Shown: positions 1 to 7,174 of the stretch, one piece after another
Position numbering within the stretch: position 1 is the stretch's first letter
Layout of the letters: the number at the start of each line of letters is the position of its first letter
From: JBFLYZ01 sp040756415
Lineage (GTDB): Bacteria > Bacteroidota > Bacteroidia > JADZBD01
Direction of reading: 5' to 3'
Length of the DNA: 30,159 bases
NCBI GenBank assembly: GCA_040756415.1
Contig: JBFLYZ010000045.1
Coordinates: 1-30,159, forward strand
Notes under the pieces: generated by a model
Database searches by the model: none
Seen by the model: only the letters and a program-made list of their open reading frames with translations
Told to the model about the DNA's origin: nothing
Position numbers and translations under genes: made by a program

Positions 1-7
1 TCGCCTA

Positions 8-15
8 TAACTTTA
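8..15 (+). promoter_or_regulatory. possible -7 box before CotH gene
   Basis: TAACTTTA matches 7 of 8 positions of the Bacteroidota -7 consensus TAnnTTTG and lies 4 bases before the ATG at 20. The -33 region is outside the window, so this is only suggestive. If real, the transcript would be almost leaderless. Confidence 0.3.
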
Positions 16-19
16 TAAC

Positions 20-2560
20 ATGGCAAAATATATACTCCATCGATTTCTTGTGATCGTTGCTGTGCTTGGCCTTTCCCAGGCCCTCACCGCGCAGGTGGTG
101 ATCAACGAGTACATGTGCTCGAACGAGACCCAGTTCCAGGATAACTACAGCAATTACCCCGATTGGGTGGAGTTGTATAACGCGGGAACCTCCGCGGTCA
201 ACCTCACCGGCTATCACCTGAGCGATAAGGCCGGCAATCCCACCAAGTGGCAGTTCCCGTCAGGGACCATTCCGGCTGGCGGCTACCTCAGGGTGTGGTG
301 TTCGGGCAAGAACACCGTTTCAGGATCGAACTATCATTCCAATTTCAAGCTCACCCAGTGCAAGCCCGAAAAGATCGTGTTTGCTGACGCTGCCGGGGTC
401 ATCCTCGACTCGCTTACCCTGAAGCGCCACCAGCTCGGCCACTCCCGCGGCCGCACCACCGATGGGGCCAGCACCTGGAGCGTGTTCCTTACGCCCACGC
501 CCAACGCATCCAACGCCAACCCGCAGCAGGAATACGCCACCGCCCCCATCATGAGCATTGGTGCGGGATTCTATACCGGCACGCAAACCGTCACCATTTC
601 AACCCCCGATCCCAATATCACCATACGCTACACCACCGATGGCTCATTGCCTACCACCGGCTCTGCGGCCTACTCCGGCCCTATCTCCGTAAGCACCACC
701 ACGGTGATACGCGCGCGCTGCTACAGCAGCACGGCCACCATACCGGCCAGCTTTGTGACCAGCAATACCTATTTCATTGGCGTCAATCACACCGTTCCCG
801 TGGTTTCGGTGTTTGGCGATCAGATCGATAACCTGCTCAACGGAAGCCAGCTCAACCCCGCCACCGGTTTCGAATATTTTGACAAGAACGGCACGTTCAA
901 GACCGAAACATTCGGATCGGCCAACGAGCACGGCAACGATTCCTGGGCCTATTCGCAGCGGGGCTTCGACTTCATCTCGCGCGATGAATGGGGCTACAAC
1001 TACGCGCTGATCGAGCCCTTTTTCTCGGGTTCGCCCCGTACCGAGTTCCAGCGCCTCATCATCAAGCCGGCCGCTAACGACAACTATCCTGACGGGCTGG
1101 GAGGCATGAACGGACCGGCCCACATCCGCGATGCCTACGTGCACACCCTTTCCGACCTGGCCGACCTGAAGCTGGACGAGCGCAGGTCGCTCTCCTGCGT
1201 GGTGTACATGAACGCCCAGTACTGGGGCGTTTACGAGATACGCGAAAAGGCCGATGACCTGGATTATACGGAGTACTATTACAACCAGGACGAGCCCTAT
1301 GTCGAATACCTCAAGACCTGGGGCGGTACCTGGGAGGAGTTTACGCCCACGCCCGGCCAGGCGCAGAACGACTGGAACACTTTTGTCAATTTCGTTACCA
1401 CCAACAATATGGCCCTGCCGGGCAACTGGGCCATTGTTGACGCGCAATACAACTGGAAAAGCCTGATCGACTACATGGTGCTCAATTCCTACGTGGTATG
1501 CTCCGACTGGCTGGACTGGAACACGGCCTGGTGGCGGGGGCTGGATACAGCCGGTGCCGCTGAGAAATGGAGGTACGTGCTGTGGGATATGGATGCCACC
1601 TTCGGCCACTACATCAACTACACCGGTGTGCCTACGCAAGCGCCTACCGCGGACCCCTGCAACCCCGAGGCGCTGGGCGATCCGGGCGGACAGGGACACG
1701 TTCCCATTCTCAACGCCCTGCTCAACAATCCTACGTTCGAGCAGTACTACATATCGCGCTTCATCGACCTGAACAATACGTACTTCAATTGCACTTACCT
1801 GATAGCCGTGCTCGACAGCATGATCCTCAACATCACGCCCGAGATGACCGCGCACTGCGCCAAATGGGGCGGTACCGTTTCGGGATGGCAGGCCAACGTG
1901 AATACGCTCAAATCGTGGATACAGCAGCGTTGCGCGGCCATCAACCAGGGACTGATCGACTGCTATACGCTGACCGGCCCGTATAATTTCACCGTGGATG
2001 TGAATCCCCCGGGAGCAGGGCGGGTAAAGGTCAACAGCATTACACCGACCAACTACGCGTATTCGGGCACCTACTTCGGTGGCATTGATATCATCCTGAA
2101 GGCAACGCCCAATACGGGTTATACTTTCTCGCATTACGAGATCGTGATGAACGCCACCTACAGTCCCGATACGCTGCTCGACAGCATGTCGGTGCGCATC
2201 ACCCAGATCGATACGGTGATCGCGCATTTTCTTTCCACTACGCCACCGCCCCCTCCGCCTCCTCCACCGCCCCCGCCACCCGTTGAAGGCGAAGTGATGG
2301 TGCCATCGGGCTTTTCGCCCAATGGTGACGGGCAGAACGATATCCTGTTCGTGCTGGGAACCAATGTGGCCAAGTTCGAGCTGACCATTTATAACCGCTG
2401 GGGGCAGGTAGTTTTCCACACTACCGACCAAGGAGTGGGCTGGGACGGCACCTTTAAGGGAGAAAAGCTTAACCCGGGCGTATTCGCCTACAAGCTGTAT
2501 TACCAGCAGTTTGACGGCACCGATGGGATGAAGAACGGGAACATTACCCTGATACGCTAA
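20..2560 (+). CDS. T9SS-secreted CotH kinase-family protein with lamin-tail, chitobiase-like and InlB-like domains
   Basis: This 846-residue protein is probably exported and displayed on the cell surface. A signal peptide covers about residues 1-24 and ends ALTA|Q. A lamin-tail-type domain follows at about 25-150, then a chitobiase/hexosaminidase C-terminal-like beta domain at about 175-245 (IRYTTDGSLPTTGS is characteristic). A CotH-like region spans about 255-640; WDMDATFG at 522-529 fits the acidic catalytic motif of CotH kinases. Residues 656-738 resemble a divergent InlB repeat (PNTGYTFSHYEI). A run of 13 prolines (742-754) leads into a gliding-motility-type C-terminal domain (about 760-846, SGFSPNGDGQND and YNRWGQVVF), the type B signal for type IX secretion. 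CotH proteins in spores phosphorylate coat proteins; in this secreted form the substrate is unknown. The PorP/SprF gene 11 bases downstream is the likely secretion partner. The domain calls are confident; kinase activity is inferred. Confidence 0.88.
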   Translation: MAKYILHRFLVIVAVLGLSQALTAQVVINEYMCSNETQFQDNYSNYPDWVELYNAGTSAVNLTGYHLSDKAGNPTKWQFPSGTIPAGGYLRVWCSGKNTVSGSNYHSNFKLTQCKPEKIVFADAAGVILDSLTLKRHQLGHSRGRTTDGASTWSVFLTPTPNASNANPQQEYATAPIMSIGAGFYTGTQTVTISTPDPNITIRYTTDGSLPTTGSAAYSGPISVSTTTVIRARCYSSTATIPASFVTSNTYFIGVNHTVPVVSVFGDQIDNLLNGSQLNPATGFEYFDKNGTFKTETFGSANEHGNDSWAYSQRGFDFISRDEWGYNYALIEPFFSGSPRTEFQRLIIKPAANDNYPDGLGGMNGPAHIRDAYVHTLSDLADLKLDERRSLSCVVYMNAQYWGVYEIREKADDLDYTEYYYNQDEPYVEYLKTWGGTWEEFTPTPGQAQNDWNTFVNFVTTNNMALPGNWAIVDAQYNWKSLIDYMVLNSYVVCSDWLDWNTAWWRGLDTAGAAEKWRYVLWDMDATFGHYINYTGVPTQAPTADPCNPEALGDPGGQGHVPILNALLNNPTFEQYYISRFIDLNNTYFNCTYLIAVLDSMILNITPEMTAHCAKWGGTVSGWQANVNTLKSWIQQRCAAINQGLIDCYTLTGPYNFTVDVNPPGAGRVKVNSITPTNYAYSGTYFGGIDIILKATPNTGYTFSHYEIVMNATYSPDTLLDSMSVRITQIDTVIAHFLSTTPPPPPPPPPPPPPVEGEVMVPSGFSPNGDGQNDILFVLGTNVAKFELTIYNRWGQVVFHTTDQGVGWDGTFKGEKLNPGVFAYKLYYQQFDGTDGMKNGNITLIR
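2243..2281 (+). repeat. 13-proline codon run in CotH protein
   Basis: Thirteen consecutive proline codons encode residues 742-754, a stiff linker between the catalytic half and the T9SS sorting domain. All four CCN codons occur, so this is amino-acid-level conservation and not a simple nucleotide repeat. Such a run normally needs elongation factor P for translation. Confidence 0.9.
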
Positions 2561-2571
2561 ACAGGAAGGAA

Positions 2572-3621
2572 ATGAAAAAGGTGAGAAGATGTCTATTAGT
2601 GGCGGCACTGCCTGCTGTCTTTTGCCAACTGCCAACCTTTTCTTCTGCGCAGGACATACATTTCTCGCAGTTCATGCAGGCCCCTTTGCAGATCAATCCT
2701 TCGCAGACGGGTTTTTACGAAGGGTTTTACCGGGGCTCCATCCACTACCGCAACCAGTGGAGCAGCATGGGGAAGGCCTACAGCACCGCGGGCGCGTCAT
2801 TCGATATGCCCTTCAAGGTAAAACAGCGCAAGTCGTCCTATTTTGCCGCTGGGCTGTTTTTCTTTTCTGACAAGGCGGGCGATGCCGGTTTCGGCACCAC
2901 CAACGTAGCGCTCAGCGGGGCGGGCATCGTGCCGCTCAGCCCGTACATGAAGATATCGGGCGGCATCAACGCGGCCTTTACGCAGCAGAGTGCCAATGTA
3001 AGCAAGCTCACCTTTGCCAACCAGTACACCGGCACGGGTTTCGACCCCAACATCAACAGCAACGAGAACGGGGCTTCCAATTCATTTACCTACATCGATG
3101 TGGGGGCCGGATTTTCGTTCCAGTATTCCAATGCCAAGAGCAATATCTCGCGCGATGACGTGTTCAGGATCAACCTGGGTATTGCGGGCTTTCACCTCAA
3201 CCAGCCCAAACAGTCCTTCTTCAGCGGGGGAAGCAACCGTTTATTGCCCCGTTACGTGGGCCATGCCGATGCGCGTATCGATATCCCGGCCACTAAATTC
3301 TCGGTGGTGCCTTCTTTGCTCTACATGATGCAGGGGCCCAGTATGGAGCTGACGGTGGGAGCCGGTGCGCGTTACCGCCTCAAGAACGGCACCAAGATCA
3401 CGGGCGCCTTCTCCGAAACGGCCATCTCCCTGGTATGTCATTATCGTTTGAAGGACGCGGTCATTCCGCAGATCTACTTTGAGTTCGGCAATATAGCGGG
3501 AGGCATCTCTTACGACCTGAACATTTCTTCCTACAAGGAGATATCCCACTTGAACGGGGGTTTTGAGATCTCCATCAAGTACATCAACCTGCTGGACGCG
3601 ATATTTGAGAAGAGGATATAA
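2572..3621 (+). CDS. PorP/SprF family type IX secretion outer-membrane protein
   Basis: This 349-residue outer-membrane beta-barrel protein belongs to the PorP/SprF family, whose members support secretion or surface attachment of proteins with type B T9SS C-terminal domains. The signal peptide is about residues 1-27 (cleavage near SSA|QD). It is followed by the family's hallmark mature N-terminus (QDIHFSQFMQAPLQINPS) and the YRNQW motif. The rest alternates short glycine- and aromatic-rich strands typical of a barrel, and the length fits the family. The gene starts 11 bases after the CotH gene behind an AGGAAGGAA stretch, a fairly good ribosome-binding site for this phylum, so the two are probably co-transcribed. 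SprF/SprB of Flavobacterium is the known model for such a pair; that this PorP serves the CotH protein is an inference from position. Confidence 0.9.
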   Translation: MKKVRRCLLVAALPAVFCQLPTFSSAQDIHFSQFMQAPLQINPSQTGFYEGFYRGSIHYRNQWSSMGKAYSTAGASFDMPFKVKQRKSSYFAAGLFFFSDKAGDAGFGTTNVALSGAGIVPLSPYMKISGGINAAFTQQSANVSKLTFANQYTGTGFDPNINSNENGASNSFTYIDVGAGFSFQYSNAKSNISRDDVFRINLGIAGFHLNQPKQSFFSGGSNRLLPRYVGHADARIDIPATKFSVVPSLLYMMQGPSMELTVGAGARYRLKNGTKITGAFSETAISLVCHYRLKDAVIPQIYFEFGNIAGGISYDLNISSYKEISHLNGGFEISIKYINLLDAIFEKRI

Positions 3622-3741
3622 AAACGGCTCCAAGGAGTAATGTCCTATAATCCAATTGTTTAAGCCTTCTCCCAATCAGACTTTTTTGGAGTTTTTGATT
3701 TAGCATAACTAGTTGACAATAAAGCCATTTTGGCCACATTC

Positions 3742-3773
3742 TTGGACTTTTCAACGGCTTTTCGGTATTTTTG
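3742..3773 (+). promoter_or_regulatory. Bacteroidota-type promoter upstream of Abi gene, inside an inverted repeat
   Basis: TATTTTTG (3766-3773) is an exact TAnnTTTG -7 box, with TTG at 3742-3744 a plausible -33 element 21 bases upstream. The box sits between GCTTTTCG (3757-3764) and CGAAAGC (3776-3782), a 7-base-pair inverted repeat with one bulge, which could be an operator. The assignment rests on consensus only. Confidence 0.45.
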
Positions 3774-3788
3774 GACGAAAGCTTAGTT

Positions 3789-3899
3789 ATGGATTCGACT
3801 TTTTACCCTAAGTTTGCATCAACAGTACCCGTCACGCTTCCCGTAAGATCAGCGCACCAGGACGGGTCATTTTATTTATACCCCTCTATCTATTTCTGA
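3789..3899 (+). CDS. possible 36-residue leader ORF
   Basis: An ATG 15 bases after the 3766-3773 -7 box opens a 36-codon frame ending in TGA at 3897-3899, 11 bases before the Abi gene. The peptide (start MDSTFYPKFAS, end YPSIYF) resembles nothing I recognise. It could be a leader peptide or a chance ORF in AT-rich DNA; chance is more likely. Confidence 0.15.
   Translation: MDSTFYPKFASTVPVTLPVRSAHQDGSFYLYPSIYF
3809..3816 (+). promoter_or_regulatory. second -7 box upstream of Abi gene
   Basis: TAAGTTTG is an exact match to TAnnTTTG. No good -33 is seen (TTAG at 3783-3786 is 22 bases upstream). A transcript starting here would have a leader of about 90 bases that includes the inverted repeat at 3827-3867. 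Confidence 0.35.
3827..3867 (+). repeat. inverted repeat in the Abi leader
   Basis: ACCCGTC (3827-3833) and GACGGGT (3861-3867) are perfect inverted complements separated by 27 bases, followed by the T-rich CATTTTATTTATA. It could be a weak attenuator-like hairpin or protein-binding site in the Abi mRNA leader. The long loop makes a classical terminator unlikely. Confidence 0.35.
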
Positions 3900-3910
3900 A
3901 TCGACCCTTT

Positions 3911-4819
3911 ATGGAGTTCTTGAAAAAAGCCTTAAGCGTTGATGAGCAGATTAAGCAACTTCAAAGTCGCGGGATGCTTATAACTGATCTTGATAAAGCG
4001 AAAATGTATCTTGGCAATATCAGCTATTATAGATTGAGCGCGTACTGGTACACTTTTCTGAAAAACCCTAAAACAGATCATAAATTTCTTGAGGGTACTA
4101 CTTTTGATCAAGCTCTTGATACTTACGTATTTGATAGAAGATTGCGCTTGTATATTTTCGATGAGATAGAAAGGATCGAAATCGCTTTGCGCACTACTAT
4201 TATTCATAACTACTGCTTGGCATACGGCAATAACTGGTACGAGGATAAGACTCTGTTCAAAGGAAAAGACTCTTATTTTTATAAGTTCCAGCAAATATTG
4301 CTTGATGAAATGTCTAAAACAAGTGAGGTATTTATAAAACATTACCGGGGTAAATACACCAAACCCGCAAATCCTCCGGCATGGATGGCATTGGAACTTG
4401 CCTCTTTTGGCCAATTATCGATGCTTTTTAAGAATTTAAAACCCTGTACTGCAAGGAAGAATGTAGCTCAACACTTTGGATTAGACGAGGTGGTGCTAGA
4501 ATCCTGGCTTGAAGCCTTAGCATATGCTAGGAATGCCTGTGCGCATCATATGCGATTGTGGAATCGCAAATTGCCACGGACACCGATCATACCGCATCAC
4601 CCTAAATATGCTTGGCTTAAGGAATTACCCCCACCAGATAGAAGAAATTATATTTACCTATTAATATCGACTATTGCTTATCTTCTTTCTGCAATTTCTC
4701 CTGGGAATAGTTTTGCAAGGAAAATTTCTGAGTTGCTAAAGAGATATCCTGCCTTGCCCAAGCATTATATGGGGTTTACTGCCAACTGGAGCGGGGAAAA
4801 GCTTTGGGAGGTAAAATAG
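3911..4819 (+). CDS. Abi family (Abi_2, HEPN-type) abortive-infection-like protein
   Basis: This 302-residue protein matches the Abi_2 family (AbiD/AbiF-like), whose members are associated with abortive phage infection and contain an HEPN fold. Visible features are the N-terminal NISYYRLSAYWY block (about 36-47), the central RLRLYIFDEIERIEIALR segment, and the HEPN ribonuclease-type motif R-x4-H as RNACAH (Arg207 to His212), followed by a second histidine. Length is normal for the family, and ATG 3911 puts the first helix in the usual place. The gene stands alone: no restriction-modification, toxin-antitoxin or mobility gene adjoins it. Its base composition is unlike the neighbours (bases 4021-4080 have 23 G/C of 60, against 44 of 60 for 14281-14340), suggesting recent acquisition. 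It ends 10 bases from a convergent gene. A phage-defence RNase role is inferred from family membership. Confidence 0.85.
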   Translation: MEFLKKALSVDEQIKQLQSRGMLITDLDKAKMYLGNISYYRLSAYWYTFLKNPKTDHKFLEGTTFDQALDTYVFDRRLRLYIFDEIERIEIALRTTIIHNYCLAYGNNWYEDKTLFKGKDSYFYKFQQILLDEMSKTSEVFIKHYRGKYTKPANPPAWMALELASFGQLSMLFKNLKPCTARKNVAQHFGLDEVVLESWLEALAYARNACAHHMRLWNRKLPRTPIIPHHPKYAWLKELPPPDRRNYIYLLISTIAYLLSAISPGNSFARKISELLKRYPALPKHYMGFTANWSGEKLWEVK

Positions 4820-4829
4820 TAAGAGATTG

Positions 4830-5210
4830 CTACTTTATTGTTCTAAATACAATTAACAATACCGTCTGCACTACACTGCTCGCAGTCCCGAAAAATAAAT
4901 TCCAAGCCGAGCAGATATTGAAAAGGAGAAGGGCCTTCCATCCCCAGGAGGCGTTAAAGGCAAAACCGGCCGCGCAGATCAGCCCCGCGATACCGAAAAT
5001 GAGAAAGACGGATTTCATGCCTGTTGACGTGGGATCGATACCCAGCTTCTCCACCAGCTTTGACCAGGGCCCCAGTTGCCCGGCATATTCTCCGCTCTGA
5101 GGGCGCAGGTAATCGCCCGTGACCAGGGCCCGCGTGCCGTCATAGGCCATGTAGCCCGCGTTCATGAAGGCAAGGAAGACAATGACCCATTTTAGAATAA
5201 TAGCTGCCAT
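4830..5210 (-). CDS. small uncharacterised integral membrane protein
   Basis: A 126-residue protein with no family I can name. Hydrophobic segments at about 6-24, 65-84, 88-106 and 109-123 suggest four membrane spans. A polar loop of about 40 residues after the first span contains GDYLRPQSGEYAGQLGPW and GIDPTSTGMK, which looks like a conserved signature. Protein-like composition and convergence with the Abi gene (10 bases between stops) support it being real. Base composition drops in its last 30 codons, which lie next to the AT-rich Abi patch, so that end may have been altered when the patch was acquired. AACCTTTG about 9 bases upstream of the ATG on this strand resembles a -7 box (7 of 8). 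Confidence 0.65.
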   Translation of the reverse strand: MAAIILKWVIVFLAFMNAGYMAYDGTRALVTGDYLRPQSGEYAGQLGPWSKLVEKLGIDPTSTGMKSVFLIFGIAGLICAAGFAFNASWGWKALLLFNICSAWNLFFGTASSVVQTVLLIVFRTIK

Positions 5211-5220
5211 GAGCCTGATT

Positions 5221-5338
5221 CAAAGGTTTTTATTCTCTGTGTGTTTTTCTCTGTTCTCCTGTCCAAGGGACTCCTTTGGAGTGGTTAAAAAATGAAACCG
5301 CAAAGGACACAAAGGAAGACGCAAAGGGCGCAGAGATA
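5221..5338. repeat. intergenic palindrome plus CGCAAAGG-type short repeats
   Basis: This gap between two minus-strand genes holds a near-perfect palindrome, TCCAAGGGA / TCCTTTGGA (5262-5270 and 5272-5280, one G-T pair). It is followed by imperfect repeats CGCAAAGGA, CACAAAGGAAGA, CGCAAAGGG and CGCAGAG (5299-5335). The left side (CTCTGTGTGTTTTTCTCTG) resembles the complement of the right side, so the block is roughly inverted overall. From memory, similar CGCAAAGG / CTCTGTG blocks are dispersed in many environmental bacterial genomes; no second copy was noticed in this window. The palindrome might also end the transcript from 5786. Confidence 0.5.
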
Positions 5339-5339
5339 G

Positions 5340-5786
5340 TTAGTGCTTTACTTTCATTTCCGCCTCAATAATTGCCTTCAGCTTTTTCGCTTCCTGCTTG
5401 GTCATGCTGTGGCTGATCCACATTTTACCTCCGGGTATCTTCGCCATAACCGTAGGGGCCAGGATCAAGCGGTTGCCGAACACCATGGCCATCCTTTTGG
5501 TCAGCCATTTTTCAGTGGCTGAAGCCAGCTTCTCCCTTCCCGCATCGGTAAAGGTGATCTCCACCGCGTAGCCCGCATAGCCGGTCTTGACGACCTTCAC
5601 CTTTTTGAAATCGCTTGCGTTTAAGGCCGGAGTAGGATAGATATTGACCGTATCCGAAGCATTGATGAGCTGAATGGTGCTGTCGTTCTTCTCGGCATCG
5701 TAATAGATGCCGGATGGGATGGATTTGTTCTGTGCGTGCAAAAGCAAGACGCAAAGGCTGAAGAAAATCAGTGCCGGAGCTTTCAT
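5340..5786 (-). CDS. exported protein with a stand-alone SecDF P1-head-like domain
   Basis: A 148-residue protein with a signal peptide (about 1-18, ending LLHA|Q), so periplasmic or extracellular. Residues about 70-145 resemble the periplasmic P1 head subdomain of SecD. They contain VEITFTDAGREKLASATEKW, then a strand block (RMAMVFGNRLILAPTVMAKI), then PGGKMWIS and the helix starting TKQEAKKLKAIIEA, in the same order as SecD. There is no transmembrane RND part, so it is not a functional SecD. It begins 17 bases after the MATE gene on the same strand and may be co-transcribed, though a weak -7-like box lies just before it. Its role is unknown; substrate binding or chaperoning at the translocon is a guess. 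Confidence 0.6.
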   Translation of the reverse strand: MKAPALIFFSLCVLLLHAQNKSIPSGIYYDAEKNDSTIQLINASDTVNIYPTPALNASDFKKVKVVKTGYAGYAVEITFTDAGREKLASATEKWLTKRMAMVFGNRLILAPTVMAKIPGGKMWISHSMTKQEAKKLKAIIEAEMKVKH

Positions 5787-5790
5787 AAAA

Positions 5791-5798
5791 CGAATGTA
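5791..5798 (-). promoter_or_regulatory. weak -7-like box before the SecD-head-like gene
   Basis: On the minus strand TACATTCG matches TAnnTTTG at 7 of 8 positions and ends 4 bases before the ATG at 5786. No -33 element is apparent, and read-through from the MATE gene is an alternative. Confidence 0.25.
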
Positions 5799-5803
5799 AG
5801 GAT

Positions 5804-7165
5804 TTACTTTATGCCGCGCGTAATATGGTTGAAGCGCAGCAGCAGCAGCACGGCCGCCACGGCCAGTCCCAGCGAAAGCCCGTACCAGATACCCGCGGGA
5901 CCCAATCCGAAAGGGAAGGCCAGCAGGTAGCAGGCCGGTAATCCCACCACCCAGTATGCGATAAGGGTGATGCTGGTCGGTGTCCTGGTATCTTCCATGC
6001 CCCGCAAAGCGCCCAGGGCCACCACCTGCAGCCCGTCAAAAAGCTGGAACACGGCAGCGATGAGCAGGAGCACGGACGAGAGCTCCACTACTTTGGGGTT
6101 CACGCTGAACTGCCGGCTCAGGAACTCGTTCAGGGTAAGAAAGAGCAGGGCGAAAAAGAGCATGAAAGCGCTCACGATATGAAAACCGCTGAAGCCCGCC
6201 CTGCGCGCCTCCTGAAGGTTCTTCATTCCCACCTGGTTGCCCACCCGCACCGAGGTAGCCGCGCTCAGCCCGCTGGCGAACATATAGGTAAAGGCGGCCA
6301 GGCTCAGCGCGATCTGGTGAGCCGCCTGCTCGTCTTCCCCTATCCATCCCATAAACAGCACGGCAACGCTGAAAGCGCCTACCTCGAACACCCACTGCAT
6401 GCCGGTCGACAGGCCTATGCCGAATATTTTTCTGCCCATGGCAGTGCTCAGCCTGATCTTCTTCATCTCCTGCCAGTACACGCGGAAGCGGGGCTGGTAG
6501 TAAACGTATCCGAACATCATCAGCGCCATGATCACGCGCGAGATAAAGCTGGCCCAGCAGGAACCCTGCAGCCCCATGGGCTCGAAGCCCCAGTGGCCGA
6601 AGATGAGCACCCAGTTGAAAAGGATGTTCAGCCCGTTGCCGACCAGGCTCACCACCATGGTGACCATGGTGAGCGAAAGGCCCTCGGCAAACTGCTTGAA
6701 GGTGAAGAACACGCTCAGGGGGATCATGCCCAGCATCATCACATTCAAAAAAGGCACGGCCAGCTCAGCCACTTTGGGCGACTGATCGAGGTAATAAAGC
6801 AGGGGAGAGGCAAAGAACAGCAGGATGAAAAGCAGCGCGTTTATGCCCAGGTTGATGTAAAAGGCGTTTTTCAGGGCGTTGGCCTTGGTCACGTTATCAC
6901 CCGTACTGTCGGCTGCGGCAACAATGGGCGTCATGCCGTACGAAATGCCGATGCCGAACACCAGCACAAGTATATACAGGCTGTTGGCCAGGGCCACGGC
7001 CGCCTGGGCTTCGGTGCCGTCATAGCCCGCGAAAGAAGGATCTATCTTGCCTACCATCAGCGTATCCACCATGCCCACGAGTATATGCCCCAGGTTGCTC
7101 ACACACACCGGAAGCGATAGCGCAAGGGTTTTGCGGTAATGTTCTTTATAGCTGAGGGCCTGCAT
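5804..7165 (-). CDS. MATE family multidrug / Na+-coupled efflux transporter
   Basis: A 453-residue inner-membrane transporter of the MATE (NorM-like) family, which exports cationic drugs or metabolites using a Na+ or H+ gradient. About twelve hydrophobic spans are visible in two similar halves. The first half begins with the family pattern LPVCVSNLGHILVGMVDTLM near the N-terminus, and the second contains GAFSVAVLFMGW and GLSAATSVRVGNQVG, the latter mirroring the conserved VRVGNxxG block of MATE proteins. Length is typical. I start it at ATG 7165 (MQALSYKEHY) instead of the upstream in-frame ATG at 7201, because a TATCTTTG -7 box lies between them, just before 7165. The C-terminus adjoins the SecD-head-like gene. 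Substrate unknown. Confidence 0.92.
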   Translation of the reverse strand: MQALSYKEHYRKTLALSLPVCVSNLGHILVGMVDTLMVGKIDPSFAGYDGTEAQAAVALANSLYILVLVFGIGISYGMTPIVAAADSTGDNVTKANALKNAFYINLGINALLFILLFFASPLLYYLDQSPKVAELAVPFLNVMMLGMIPLSVFFTFKQFAEGLSLTMVTMVVSLVGNGLNILFNWVLIFGHWGFEPMGLQGSCWASFISRVIMALMMFGYVYYQPRFRVYWQEMKKIRLSTAMGRKIFGIGLSTGMQWVFEVGAFSVAVLFMGWIGEDEQAAHQIALSLAAFTYMFASGLSAATSVRVGNQVGMKNLQEARRAGFSGFHIVSAFMLFFALLFLTLNEFLSRQFSVNPKVVELSSVLLLIAAVFQLFDGLQVVALGALRGMEDTRTPTSITLIAYWVVGLPACYLLAFPFGLGPAGIWYGLSLGLAVAAVLLLLRFNHITRGIK

Positions 7166-7174
7166 AAGGGAGCG

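Larger units (their letters stand above)
3622..3910. other. longest intergenic stretch; AT-rich leader of the Abi gene
   Basis: These 289 bases separate porP from the Abi-family gene and are visibly AT-richer than the flanking operons. They hold two exact TAnnTTTG boxes (3766-3773 and 3809-3816), an inverted repeat bracketing the first box, a 7-base-pair inverted repeat at 3827-3867 and a 36-codon open frame. No strong terminator for porP is visible; CTCCAA (3628-3633) could pair with TTGGAG (3686-3691) ahead of a T-run, but the loop is long. Confidence 0.7.

Noticed and set aside
644..2635. 663-codon open frame on the minus strand, antisense to the CotH gene
   Set aside because: The translation is low-complexity Arg/Val/His-rich with no recognisable motif, while the plus strand encodes clear domains. 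High-GC coding DNA often leaves a long antisense frame.
3622..4900. mobile element carrying the Abi gene
   Set aside because: No transposase or integrase, and no target-site duplication or terminal inverted repeats could be recognised by eye at the borders.
5296..5336. CRISPR array
   Set aside because: The units are only 7-12 bases, unequal and without spacers, and no cas gene is near.
6179..7120. 313-codon plus-strand frame inside the MATE gene
   Set aside because: Its composition is His/Gln/Gly-rich and it mirrors the transporter; no motifs or promoter.
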